A stretch of 31,164 nucleotides of DNA from Paulinella micropora (taxonomy: Eukaryota > Cercozoa > Imbricatea > Euglyphida), in NCBI GenBank assembly GCA_009731375.1, contig BJOX01000216.1, positions 541,560 through 572,723 on the forward strand, read 5' to 3'. Positions 8,345 to 17,729 of this stretch are shown here, piece by piece. Under the pieces are notes generated by a model, which did no database searches, was not told the origin of the DNA, and worked only from the letters and a program-made list of their open reading frames with translations. Position numbers and translations under genes: made by a program. The first letter of the stretch is position 1; every line of letters begins with the position of its first letter.

Positions 8345-8668
8345 ACAGCCTCGTGTTCTACGGCCTGCTGGGTGGCCAAGAATGGTCCATCTGGGAGACG
8401 GTGAAACGAGACGTCTTGTCGCTTGTGATGGAAGTGCCGTCACGAAGGCTGCACAAGGGGCCCCGGTACGTCATCCGGGACCTGATGTTGCGGACGCCGT
8501 TTGAAGACAGCCTGCGGCTGGCGCCTAACATGGCGCTGCAAGTACTTTCCCGGCGGGTGTGCGACTTCGTGGGGCCCAAGGCTTTCCCCTCCGTCATCGA
8601 AGCTCAGGTAGCCCTGCTGAAGCGGCGTAAGCGGCAGAGGCGGCGGCAGCCGCGCCTGCCGTCCTGCT
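8249..8668 (+). pseudogene. F-box protein C-terminal fragment
   Basis: A frame different from the ELAEL exon reads YYRDAARLSRVSRAFRSAA, resembling the second half of an F-box, and continues through LDWMNSLVFYGLLGGQEW to a basic tail (KRRKRQRRRQ) and stop at 8668. The first half of the F-box is missing because the upstream sequence belongs to the other gene and this frame meets TGA near 8244. A one-base shift would fuse the two frames, so a chimeric protein cannot be excluded. F-box proteins link substrates to SCF ubiquitin ligases; here that is inference from a partial motif. Confidence 0.45.
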
Positions 8669-8867
8669 AGTAATTTCAGTTAGAAACATATTCTTTGTGA
8701 CCTGAGAAGAAGTTTTTGCAAAAAAGAGATTCGTTTAATTATTCTGATTTAAAAAAAAGATGCCAAAAAAACACAAACCTACAATGTGTGCCTTTTTTCC
8801 TGCTTTCGGCAAAATGGCTGGTCGTAACTGAGGAAGAACGCGGGGTTGTCGCGACATCCTTTCTTGC

Positions 8868-10067
8868 TCACTGTCCTTCCTGTTGTTTGAGAGAATGTGC
8901 GCCCGCCACCCAGCTCAGCGCGCCGTTGTTGAAGCAGACGTACATCCCCGTTTCTCTGTTCTGTAGACGTTTCACAAGATTGAGGTTGTCTTCTTCGCTA
9001 TGGCACAGGACTACCCACACCAGCTTGACACTACCATCTGGCGAAATTTCGTACCTGTCCCTGTACAGCTGGCTGCTGCTAGTGCTCCAGCCTGATATGT
9101 TTGCTTCACCCGTGAGCATCCCGTACCGGCCATAGGTTTCAGGCTTGGGCCTTTGACACAGGCGGGACACCCAGGTGTTGCTAGGGCGGATGGCCGCCGG
9201 TAGAATCAGGAGGGTGCTGCTCACTTCTATTGCACTTTTATTGGCAATCGTGGCGCGCGAGACAGTCGTTTGCATGCCGGGGCCTTTCCCATAAAGCGTG
9301 CCTCGCAAATGGCACATTCCTCCGTTAGAGGGACGAAAGCACAGGACCGCGTCGCTGCCGACACCTTCGGGGTACGCCCCCCGATCCTGAGGGGCAACGA
9401 TCTTCCGAGAATGACCATGTTCCCAGAACTTGAAGGCCGCGCTCTGGCTCGTCCAGCCGAAGCGCTCGAACATTTTTGCGTCCAGCACGTAGACTTCCGG
9501 TAGTCGCTCCTGCAGGGCGCGCAGGCGCGCTACCTCCAAGCGCAGTTCGGCCAGCTCCTGTCCAAAACAGGCAAATCTTTTTTTCATCGTTTCTTCGCAC
9601 AAAAATGTACCCGCGCCTCGCCCTCACGTGTCTGCGGGCGCAGAGTCACGCGGAGACCAGCCCAGACCAGGACGAACCCTTTGGCTGGCTCCTTGCAAGG
9701 CCGCAGCCGCAGTGCCTCGCCGTTGCCTAAGTATGTCACAGCCAGCCGAGCGTTTTCTGTCTGTACTGGTTTTTGCCTGCTGGGCTATTAAAAAAAAGCA
9801 GATGTCAAGCAGGAGACCCGAGCTGAGCGAAGCGACCGCGGCGCGCAACTCGTCTTCGTCCACGTCGCCCTCGGCTCGAATGCTGCCCTGCCAATGGGCC
9901 TGCGCGCCGGGCTCGGCGGTACGAGCGCCGCCTGCTCGGGTCGTCGCTTCAACCTCTAGACAGCGGCCTGCCTCGCGCAGGCTTAGCTGCAAAAAGCCGT
10001 CTGCGCCGTGCTCTGGCGCAGTCAGCGTCAGCGAGGCGGCACTGACAGTCTTGGCACTCGCTGCCAT
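8868..10067 (-). CDS. Three-exon protein of unknown function
   Basis: Spliced reading: exon 1 10067-9818 (ATG start; 250 bp, ends phase 1), exon 2 9726-9611 (116 bp, ends phase 0), exon 3 9557-8868. The introns are 91 bp (GTCTCC...CTTAG) and 53 bp (GTACAT...GGACAG). The exon lengths keep the frame exactly and give 351 residues. Residues ~25-145 (LSLREAGRCLEVEA, WQGSIRAEGDVDEDEL, LRLRPCKEPAKGFVLVW) look like one compact beta-rich domain. A short coiled coil follows (ELAELRLEVARLRALQERL), then a ~200-residue C-terminal region with GRYGMLTGEANISGW. I do not recognise the family. The paralogue at 7612-8344 conserves both introns. It is convergent with the F-box fragment, about 200 bp apart. Confidence 0.8.
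9558..9610 (-). other. Spliceosomal-type intron 2 (53 bp)
   Basis: GTACAT...TTTTGGACAG, phase 0, between ...EGEAR and ELAEL. The paralogue has GTGAGA...TTTGGACAG at 8080-8179 at the same position. Confidence 0.75.
9727..9817 (-). other. Spliceosomal-type intron 1 (91 bp)
   Basis: GT...AG in phase 1 between ...ASLSS-G and -NGEAL. It is supported by exact frame restoration and by the same junction in the plus-strand paralogue (7838-7963), where flanking exon sequence is conserved but the intron is not. Confidence 0.75.
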
Positions 10068-10131
10068 TTTCAAATGTTCGTACTGTCAGAGGCCACCGAG
10101 AGACAATCTCTCTTTTCGCGCCTTTTTTGTA

Positions 10132-10133
<2 letters not shown>

Positions 10134-10165
<32 letters not shown>

Positions 10166-10383
10166 TTCCCTCTCCCNNNNNNNNNNNNNNNNNNNNNNNN
10201 NNNNNNNNNNNNNNNNNNNNNNNNNNNNNNNNNNNNNNNNNNNNNNNNNNNNNNNNNNNNNNNNNNNNNNNNNNNNNNNNNNNNNNNNNNNNNNNNNNNN
10301 NNNNNNNNNNNNNNNNNNNNNNNNNNNNNNNNNNNNNNNNNNNNNNNNNNNNNNNNNNNNNNNNNNNNNNNNNNNNNNNNNNN
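10134..10383. repeat. 32-base C run and adjoining gap
   Basis: C run at 10134-10165, a short CT stretch, then 207 N (10177-10383). Such runs commonly stop sequencing and explain the gap. Nothing can be said of the missing bases. Confidence 0.9.
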
Positions 10384-10547
10384 CCGCCATTTTTGAAGGT
10401 CAGGCTTTTTCTTTAAGGCCCGCCCCCCCCCCGGCTGTGTTTCTTTTCTGGTTTTTGTTGGGAAGTGGAGGCGGGGGGGGAAGAAAGGCAAGCCCGCATT
10501 TGTAGAACTGCAAGTCTTTGTGTACTTTTTCTTTTTTGGCCAAAAAA

Positions 10548-10786
10548 ATGGAGGGCAAGACCGAGGCAGCAGCAGACAACTGCCTACAGCCGCCCCGCCC
10601 GCCCACGCCGCCACCCCCGGAGCCGGACCCCGTGCTAAATATCCTGGCGTGCGCGACGTGCCAGCGCCCCAACTCCGAGTCCGAGCCCCTGAAGCCGTGC
10701 GCGCGCTGCAGGCTACATTTGTACTGTGACCGCAACTGCCAAAAAAAGCACTGGCGGGCAGAAAAGAATGGCGCGGCCGCGAGTTG
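10548..10786 (+). CDS. Truncated MYND zinc-finger protein
   Basis: The ATG follows an A-rich run. A Pro-rich leader (~15-28) precedes a MYND finger: C35-x2-C38, C51-x2-C54, YC at 59-60, C64-Q and HW at 68-69. The last ligand pair of the family (H then C after HW) is absent: E72 and A76 occupy those places. MYND fingers bind proline-rich partner motifs. From about 10786 the frame continues to 11093 only as antisense of the nuclease gene, so the true 3' end seems lost at a junction. The plus-strand product, if made, would be a 182-residue chimera. Confidence 0.6.
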
Positions 10787-11752
10787 TTATATATCGCCGG
10801 CCGCAGGCAGCAGCATAGACTGCAGTTTGCCCAGCAGGCCCTCATTCGTTTTACGCGCGGCCTGCAGATGTTTTTCTGCCAAGCGCAGGCTGGCGGTCTG
10901 CTTGCCTACCACGTCACTGACTTCACGCAACTGCAGCATAAAGTCCTCCATTTGCTGCTGCTGCGGCTGCCGCGGCGGTGGTGGCGCGGCTCCGGCCGCT
11001 GCCGAACCTACGCTCTGCGACGCACCGCCGGATGATACGAGCAAGAAACGCAGCACCAGCGGCAGTAGGTCGCTGCAGCTTGGCCCCTGGTGAGAAAGTA
11101 TCACCACGGGCAGGCCCCTCGCCCAGCGTAGTTCGGGCAAGGAGCTGCAGCGCGCGACAGGTCCTTCGGCGTACAGAATAGCCCCCACGACCGGCGCTGC
11201 CGGGGCGTCGACCAGTTTAGTGCAGAGTGCGTCCACCGCCGCGGTACCGACAGCCGAGGCCGAATTGGATTTGACCTCGATCCAGACCTCTCTCACTTGG
11301 TCATGGCGCCGGGCCCGGACGACGAGGTCCGCCTGCCGGCTGTGCACCAGGCTAGCCGTGTCGATCACTTGCACGCCCGCCAGGTCCCCTCCGCCCCAGC
11401 TTCGGCAAATGCGGTCTAGCTCCAGTATCACGTTCATTTCACGCCAGCGTCCCGTGTCACGCGGGTTTTTGCGCACGCCGTGTAGTGATTTCTGTAGCGC
11501 CTCTATGCTGCCGCGCAAGTCCGTGGACCAGACTGGCTCGTCCCACTCCGGACGCCGGGCGAGTGCATCGACCAGGCGGGCGGCTGTCAGAAGGTAGTCT
11601 TGCCTAGCGACGAGCGGCAGCGACAGAAATACCCGGTAGCGTGGGTCGTCTGCCGGCACCGAGAGCGCGGGACACAGTACCGTACAGACCGGCCCCTCCT
11701 TCTCGGCAGCATCTTCCTCGAGCTTGCGTTTCTTTTCCGACGTCGTCGACAT
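10787..11752 (-). CDS. PD-(D/E)XK-like nuclease with C-terminal coiled coil
   Basis: 321 residues from the ATG at 11752. A basic/acidic leader resembling a nuclear signal (KKRKLEED) is followed by a helix with ELDRI (E111), then ADLVV (D142) and VWIEVKS (E159, K161). The order E...D...ExK is the PD-(D/E)XK active-site pattern. Residues ~185-240 add hydrophobic strands, then a Pro/Gln-rich linker (~256-268) and a coiled coil (~269-312). It probably cleaves DNA; substrate unknown. It lacks any associated methylase and might be a viral or element nuclease. It ends at the broken MYND gene; upstream is a gap. Confidence 0.6.
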   Translation of the reverse strand: MSTTSEKKRKLEEDAAEKEGPVCTVLCPALSVPADDPRYRVFLSLPLVARQDYLLTAARLVDALARRPEWDEPVWSTDLRGSIEALQKSLHGVRKNPRDTGRWREMNVILELDRICRSWGGGDLAGVQVIDTASLVHSRQADLVVRARRHDQVREVWIEVKSNSASAVGTAAVDALCTKLVDAPAAPVVGAILYAEGPVARCSSLPELRWARGLPVVILSHQGPSCSDLLPLVLRFLLVSSGGASQSVGSAAAGAAPPPPRQPQQQQMEDFMLQLREVSDVVGKQTASLRLAEKHLQAARKTNEGLLGKLQSMLLPAAGDI

Positions 11753-11786
11753 ATAGGAGGCCGTCTGCACCAAAAAAAGAAAACTG

Positions 11787-12091
11787 NNNNNNNNNNNNNN
11801 NNNNNNNNNNNNNNNNNNNNNNNNNNNNNNNNNNNNNNNNNNNNNNNNNNNNNNNNNNNNNNNNNNNNNNNNNNNNNNNNNNNNNNNNNNNNNNNNNNNN
11901 NNNNNNNNNNNNNNNNNNNNNNNNNNNNNNNNNNNNNNNNNNNNNNNNNNNNNNNNNNNNNNNNNNNNNNNNNNNNNNNNNNNNNNNNNNNNNNNNNNNN
12001 NNNNNNNNNNNNNNNNNNNNNNNNNNNNNNNNNNNNNNNNNNNNNNNNNNNNNNNNNNNNNNNNNNNNNNNNNNNNNNNNNNNNNNNNNNN
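11787..12091. other. Assembly gap (N)
   Basis: 305 undetermined bases between the starts of the nuclease gene and the membrane-protein gene; their shared upstream region is therefore unseen. Confidence 0.99.
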
Positions 12092-12171
12092 AACCCCCGA
12101 GGCCTGTCTCTCCCACCGCACTCCGTAAAAAGCCTTGCACACAAATCCCGCGCGCCTGCTTGCACAAATCA

Positions 12172-13144
12172 ATGTCGCTGTTTGACTTGGAGGTCCAGAA
12201 GCCACCACAAGTGCGGGGCTTCCTCGATCGACTGAAGATCTCGTTCTGCTTTTTGCTGTTTGTGCTGCTAAGTTCTTCTGTTCTGATTATCTACTACGTC
12301 GAGTACGGTGGGCGCTACTACGAATCACAGGACTTGTGGCAGGACGGCTGCCAGCTGCAGCGCTCCGGCGAATTCGAGCTGGAGACCTCTTGGGATCCAG
12401 AAACTGACGTCTATATTACTAACGCCTACTTCAAGTTCAGGAACGTGCCTGGCATGACATCTGACGAAACCGCCGCGGCGCTGACTGCGTGGACACAAAC
12501 CGAACGTGATGTCAACCTCAAGTACCAGGTTACGACAGGTTACGTAGGGCTGCAGTTTCACCTCAAGCACTGGGACAAAAACGGGGACGAGGCCAAGGCT
12601 CTCGAAATCTTTTACGAGGTCACCCCCCCCCCTGAACAAAGTCCAAGCACCCAAAAAAACTAGCTAGCAAACGTTACAAAAGAATTCGAACACACACAGA
12701 ATGTAATTTTGTGTGCTAGGTGTGGTACAACAACGAGACACTAGAGTCGTTTGGCTGCACCTTTTCCGACGTGAATAAAAGAGGTCAGGAGTACGATGCT
12801 GCACAGCAGAGCTGGTCAGCCTGGGATGATGAAATATTTGCTATACCTCCCAAAGCCTGCAGCGCGGACTACTTCAGCCATTGGAACGAGAACGGGGTGC
12901 CTGATTTAATGCTACCGGTGGGCCCCTGGCTGAGCACCCGCTACCAAGGCTCCCGCGAACAAGAGGTCGCAGCCCTCGCGCAAGAATATCCAGACTCCCT
13001 CTTTGGCCCATACCTGTGCGAGCGGCACGGGCGCGCCGATCCGTTCGTGGTGCTGCTGCTGTTGATGGGCCAGCTCTCTCTGCTCAAAGGGCTGGGGCAG
13101 ACCGTCACGCGCAGGTGCTGCCGCCGTGTTTACCAGAAGCATCA
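12172..13144 (+). CDS. Two-membrane-segment protein, one intron, 3' end cut
   Basis: Exon 1 12172-12618 (149 codons, ATG start), exon 2 from 12720. The protein has a short cytosolic head, a first membrane segment (residues ~23-43, CFLLFVLLSSSVLIIYYV), a large soluble domain of ~210 residues rich in W, Y and E, and a second segment (~256-273, DPFVVLLLLMGQLSLL) followed by a basic Cys-containing tail. The topology resembles P2X-type channels (two segments, large loop), but no family signature is recognised, so channel function is only a possibility. The frame enters a family A repeat at about 13145, which has displaced the original 3' end. Confidence 0.7.
12619..12719 (+). other. Intron (101 bp)
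   Basis: GTCACC...GTGCTAG, phase 0, joining ...EIFYE to VWYNNETLES. The unspliced frame stops at 12661, and 101 is not a multiple of three, so splicing is needed to reach the downstream frame. Confidence 0.7.
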
Positions 13145-13367
13145 ATGTCCACCTGCTACATGGACCACCGCCCGTTCATCCGCCGCAGGGCTGCGCTGGA
13201 GCACAGTGCGCAAGATCTGCGGAAATAGGAAAAATATGAAAAGTGGAAAAAAATTTTTTTTTCGGATGCGTTTGCACGCGCAAACAAGGGGCGAGGGGAG
13301 GGGGGGGGTAAGCAGGGGACGACGGGAACAGAGAGAAGGGAGGGGGCGGGGGGGAACACTCCACCCC
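13145..13367 (+). repeat. Family A repeat, copy 2 (5'-truncated)
   Basis: Begins at TGTCCACCTGCTACATGG inside the tail of the membrane-protein gene and lacks the left inverted end. It continues through CACAGTGCGCAAGATCTGCG to GGGGAGGGGG-rich sequence. Followed by 10 N (13368-13377). Confidence 0.8.
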
Positions 13368-13377
13368 NNNNNNNNNN

Positions 13378-13700
13378 ATATTTTTCATATTTTTCTGACC
13401 TTGCGCACGGTGGCCGAGCCATGGCTCCGACAGGGCGCCGTCGGGGCTGTGAGATCCCTTGTCCACCTGCTACATGGACCACCGCCCGTCCATCCGCCGC
13501 AGGGCTGCGCTGGAGCACAGTGCGCAAGATCTGCGGAAATAGGAAAAATATGAAAAGTGGAAAAAAAATTTTTTTTTCGGATGCATTTGCACGCGCAAAC
13601 AAGGGGCAAGGGGAGAGGGGGGGGGGATAAGCAGGGGACGAAGGGAACAGAGGGGGGAGGGGGCGGGGGGGATCACTCCCCCCTTCCCCTTCTCCCCCCC
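13378..13700 (+). repeat. Family A repeat, copy 3
   Basis: Carries the left end (CATATTTTTCTGACCTTGCG), core and right end, in the same orientation as copy 2, followed by the palindrome-rich TTTGCACGCGCAAACAAGGG and a G-rich tail to the next gap. The tandem arrangement of copies 2 and 3 may reflect a collapsed array. Confidence 0.8.
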
Positions 13701-14646
13701 NNNNNNNNNNNNNNNNNNNNNNNNNNNNNNNNNNNNNNNNNNNNNNNNNNNNNNNNNNNNNNNNNNNNNNNNNNNNNNNNNNNNNNNNNNNNNNNNNNNN
13801 NNNNNNNNNNNNNNNNNNNNNNNNNNNNNNNNNNNNNNNNNNNNNNNNNNNNNNNNNNNNNNNNNNNNNNNNNNNNNNNNNNNNNNNNNNNNNNNNNNNN
13901 NNNNNNNNNNNNNNNNNNNNNNNNNNNNNNNNNNNNNNNNNNNNNNNNNNNNNNNNNNNNNNNNNNNNNNNNNNNNNNNNNNNNNNNNNNNNNNNNNNNN
14001 NNNNNNNNNNNNNNNNNNNNNNNNNNNNNNNNNNNNNNNNNNNNNNNNNNNNNNNNNNNNNNNNNNNNNNNNNNNNNNNNNNNNNNNNNNNNNNNNNNNN
14101 NNNNNNNNNNNNNNNNNNNNNNNNNNNNNNNNNNNNNNNNNNNNNNNNNNNNNNNNNNNNNNNNNNNNNNNNNNNNNNNNNNNNNNNNNNNNNNNNNNNN
14201 NNNNNNNNNNNNNNNNNNNNNNNNNNNNNNNNNNNNNNNNNNNNNNNNNNNNNNNNNNNNNNNNNNNNNNNNNNNNNNNNNNNNNNNNNNNNNNNNNNNN
14301 NNNNNNNNNNNNNNNNNNNNNNNNNNNNNNNNNNNNNNNNNNNNNNNNNNNNNNNNNNNNNNNNNNNNNNNNNNNNNNNNNNNNNNNNNNNNNNNNNNNN
14401 NNNNNNNNNNNNNNNNNNNNNNNNNNNNNNNNNNNNNNNNNNNNNNNNNNNNNNNNNNNNNNNNNNNNNNNNNNNNNNNNNNNNNNNNNNNNNNNNNNNN
14501 NNNNNNNNNNNNNNNNNNNNNNNNNNNNNNNNNNNNNNNNNNNNNNNNNNNNNNNNNNNNNNNNNNNNNNNNNNNNNNNNNNNNNNNNNNNNNNNNNNNN
14601 NNNNNNNNNNNNNNNNNNNNNNNNNNNNNNNNNNNNNNNNNNNNNN
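13701..14646. other. Assembly gap (N)
   Basis: 946 undetermined bases between a family A repeat and the third Sel1-gene copy. Confidence 0.99.
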
Positions 14647-15079
14647 AACGACTCTCTTTCTTTTTGTTTGTCTTAGATGGTGTGCGGGCTGCCCAGGCTC
14701 TCCCGGGCCAGCTGTGTGCGTTCACTTGCTACTTGCTCAAAGCATTGCATCGCTTCCAGCTCCAGCAAGGCGCGTTCTGCCTGGGTAGCAGCGCGGGGCG
14801 CTTGCGACATCCACAGGTCCAAGCCCAGTTGCCAGAGCACTTTCCAACGCAAGCCATGTTTCTCGCCGCGCGCGGACAAGCGCAGCCAACGGAGTTTGTC
14901 GACCCCTGCCTCGCACACGTAGAGCCCCAGGATGCCTTGGGCGTACGCATCGCCGGAGGCTGCCAGGCGCTCGCACTGGGCTCTTGCGCGCTTCGCTTCG
15001 TCTGCTGTAAGGTCTGCAGACCTCAGACAGGAGCTCTCTAGCCAGCCCGCTACCGCGCGGCTAGCGGAGCTGTGCTCTT
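14647..15079 (-). pseudogene. Third copy of the Sel1 gene 3' end
   Basis: Near-identical to 1340-1765 (stop at about 14673, minus strand) with one distinguishing change (CACTGGGCTC for CACTGCGCTC). Homology ends at GCTGTGCTCTT, where it joins at 15080 a ~30-bp piece resembling 5006-5035 of the HNH gene. It has no RING/TRAF head, so it is not a functional gene. Confidence 0.75.
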
Positions 15080-15110
15080 ACACAGTTTGTCAGGTCCGGC
15101 TAAAACCATG
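15080..15110 (+). pseudogene. Short HNH-gene fragment at a junction
   Basis: CAGGTCCGGCTAAAACCA with preceding ACACAGTTTG matches 5006-5035 within the HNH gene, with one T/C change. It is too short to be anything but a recombination trace. Confidence 0.6.
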
Positions 15111-15119
15111 CCACGTTAG

Positions 15120-15480
15120 CAAAAACACGGGTGACAGCGGGTGGTGGGGTTTAGAGTCGCAAACTCCGGGAAACTTTCGCGCAAGTCTTTTTTCAGGCAC
15201 CGCAAACTTCGAGCAAACTTGCGCGACGAAATCTTTCACCGCAAAATTCGGCCAGCGACTGTTTTTTTTTGTGTTTTTTTTTTCGTATGCTGTCTGGAAC
15301 CCGGTGGACTTCACGAAACTTCTTTTCACCGCAGTTTCGGCGAATTTTACGGCAGATCTTTTCACCGTAAATTCCAGCAGATTTCTCGCGAAACTTTCAG
15401 CACCGCCGGCAGAATCCACACGAAACTTTTCTTCACTGCCAACTCCGGCATGTAGCAGTTCGTGGCAAATTTGTCCGTCC
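15120..15480. repeat. Degenerate short repeats (CGAAACTTTC / TTCACCGCAAA)
   Basis: Variants of CGAAACTT and TTCACCGCAAATTC recur every ~30-70 bp (near 15160, 15200, 15235, 15315, 15330, 15370, 15395, 15420). On the minus strand they give repeated FAVK/FTVK peptides in a 110-codon frame (15090-15419), which I regard as by-products. No gene is supported to 15678. Confidence 0.45.
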
Positions 15481-15678
15481 GTGTCACTTTGACGGGGTGC
15501 GCCATGGTTTGAAAGTCTGTATTAAATTGCTTGGTTTTTTTTAATCCTTACTACCGTCGGACAGCAGACGCTTTTTTCTTTGTCGTAAGCAGAAAATATA
15601 AGCCTCGACTACCCCACGAAAAGGCACTGTCTTTTTTTTCGCTCCTGTGCTCTTCTTCCTCTCCCCCCGTCCTTTTAA

Positions 15679-17517
15679 TTAATTACTTCCCGGCTCTAAT
15701 GTCAGAGCCACGACGTCTTTTGACAACTCCTGGAACTGTCGGCTGAGATTTAGTACCTGTTCTCGTAGATTAGTCAAATGTTCTTCTGCGTGCTTGACAG
15801 ACTTTTGTACACGCTTTAGTTGGGCTTTTTCTGTTTTGATATTTTTTCTCAGCCCCTCACACTCGTTTGCGAGTTGCTCTCTCTCTCCTGTCAAGGTTTT
15901 CATCGATTGCTTTAGACGTCTAATCTGTTTGTTCAGTCTTTGCTTGCGGTCCGCGTCTTTTTCTGGGGGCTCGCAAAGACCGCCGCGAGGCTCAGTGGAA
16001 CTTGTGCCAGCGTCGTGCACGGCAGGGTCCACAGTGCCCTGCGCCTCTACTCTGGCTTCTTCGCGAACGTCGCTGGCCTGGGCTAACAAAGGAAACCCCG
16101 TGCTGCAGAGTAAGTTTCGTTGGTTGGGGTCTCCTCCACCCTTGTCTTGGGGTGCTTGCCCGGGGCTCGAGCTCGCGGCACTTTTCAGGCCCCCGGGATC
16201 GCACACAGCCTCCTGCTTCCTGTTGAGAACTCTCTTATCCTTGTCGGGGGGTTTGGGCGCTGGCTCGGGGCCCCGGCGGGCGGAAATTTCCCGGTCCATA
16301 AGATCGTACACAGTCCGCATGAATTGTTCGGGTGTTTCGAGTGAACACAATTTCTGCGCCTCCTCGACTAACTCGGCTTGCTCGGGGCTGGCATACTCGG
16401 GGCGCAGACCCCGCCAAGACAACCACTTCTGGCCCAACCTGTGCTTTTGCGCTAGGCAGAAGTTAGCTAGGCACAGTATAGCTGGCACCTGATTGAGATC
16501 TATCGTAAAGCCAGATTCACCGACTTTACCAACCGCTTGAAACGCAATTGCCTTGAAAGCTGACTGGACATTTTCTTCGAAGATGGCCCCGCGATTTTGG
16601 GCGTCAAAGAAAAACTTGAAAAAAACAGGCGATCTTTGCAACGCCGCGGCTGTACACCACTGCCACTCGAATGTGCACAGCCAATACTTGCCCACATTGA
16701 GTGTTTCGAGAATTGGCGAGCGGTCCGACAGCAGGAGTGCTAGTCGCATGATTTTTGTGATCCGCAAGAAAATGGGCAGGGAGGGTATTGCGTCTGGCCA
16801 GACCCGCAGCCTGGCCAGCAACTCACAAAGCAGGAGTTCTCGGGCAAAACGTTGCTGGCACAATTTTTTCTCCGCAGCACTCTTGGCACGCAGCGCAGAC
16901 AGGACCGAATTAATTGTATTGATTCCTTGGTAGAGTGCTGTAGACGAAAGATCCGCAAATATTCGGCAGGCCAGCCGGAACCAAGAGAACCAGACCATAG
17001 CAAACGCAATGGTTGTCAGACCGCTGAAATTGACTTGGCCGAAGCTGGCCGATATTTCTGGCACTCTCTCGTTCGGCCACTTTTGCAGGAAGCGAGCTGG
17101 ACACAGCAGCGCCTGTACCCTGGCTGCTGAGCGGCTGGCGTTTTCTTTGGCCTCTGGGTAGGGAGGGAAGATACCAAGCTCTTGCCAAAAGAGTTCGAAT
17201 CCTTGCAATCTGACAAGTTTTTCTTCCGTGTTACAGTCGAAAACCAATGTTCCCATTTCGGCAGCAAGATCTGTTAAAGCCTTCAGTAAGTACGGTTTGT
17301 ATTCTTCGGCACCATCGTGTAACAAGAGTCGCCAGAAAGTGGCTCCGCCCCATTCCAGGCAGCCACTCCAGACTAAGTAGTTCGTTTTTTCTTTGACCAA
17401 GCCATCCTTTGCTTGCACAAAGTCCTTAAAGATCCGGTCCGCTTGGACTAGACCGTCTGTTTGGTCTTGCAGGTTGAACAATTCCTGGGCTTTTTGGGAC
17501 CAGAGATGCACCGACAT
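15679..17517 (-). CDS. Large protein with C-terminal coiled coil, unknown
   Basis: 612 residues, ATG start. Residues 1-400 are helix-rich with many W and hydrophobic blocks (VNFSGLTTIAFAMVWFSWFRLACRIF region, ~160-190), without a recognised motif. Residues ~400-500 are Pro/Gly/Ser-rich and likely disordered. Residues ~505-600 form a long coiled coil (RRLKQSMKTLTGEREQLANE onward). The amphipathic and disordered parts suggest a scaffold or structural protein; this is inference. It is divergent from the 17730 gene, and the ~210-bp space between them may carry both promoters. No family assigned. Confidence 0.7.
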   Translation of the reverse strand: MSVHLWSQKAQELFNLQDQTDGLVQADRIFKDFVQAKDGLVKEKTNYLVWSGCLEWGGATFWRLLLHDGAEEYKPYLLKALTDLAAEMGTLVFDCNTEEKLVRLQGFELFWQELGIFPPYPEAKENASRSAARVQALLCPARFLQKWPNERVPEISASFGQVNFSGLTTIAFAMVWFSWFRLACRIFADLSSTALYQGINTINSVLSALRAKSAAEKKLCQQRFARELLLCELLARLRVWPDAIPSLPIFLRITKIMRLALLLSDRSPILETLNVGKYWLCTFEWQWCTAAALQRSPVFFKFFFDAQNRGAIFEENVQSAFKAIAFQAVGKVGESGFTIDLNQVPAILCLANFCLAQKHRLGQKWLSWRGLRPEYASPEQAELVEEAQKLCSLETPEQFMRTVYDLMDREISARRGPEPAPKPPDKDKRVLNRKQEAVCDPGGLKSAASSSPGQAPQDKGGGDPNQRNLLCSTGFPLLAQASDVREEARVEAQGTVDPAVHDAGTSSTEPRGGLCEPPEKDADRKQRLNKQIRRLKQSMKTLTGEREQLANECEGLRKNIKTEKAQLKRVQKSVKHAEEHLTNLREQVLNLSRQFQELSKDVVALTLEPGSN

Positions 17518-17729
17518 GGGGCTGTCGCGTGTTGGGGGCTATTTTCTGCTTTGGGAAACGAATCCAAACAAACCAGGTAATTTAAAACAGCAGCTAGGTT
17601 TGGTTCTTTTTACAACATAGGTCTTTTCTTCCTTGCTTGTTTCGGCGCCCCCCCCCTCCAGCGAAGGCAGTGCGAGCCCCCCATGGAGACGGAAAGGAGA
17701 GGGGGGGGGGTGGCAGACAAAACAAAAGC

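Noticed and set aside
11093-11600. Plus-strand frames over the nuclease gene
   Set aside because: They are antisense shadows without domain features, while the minus frame shows a conserved active-site pattern.
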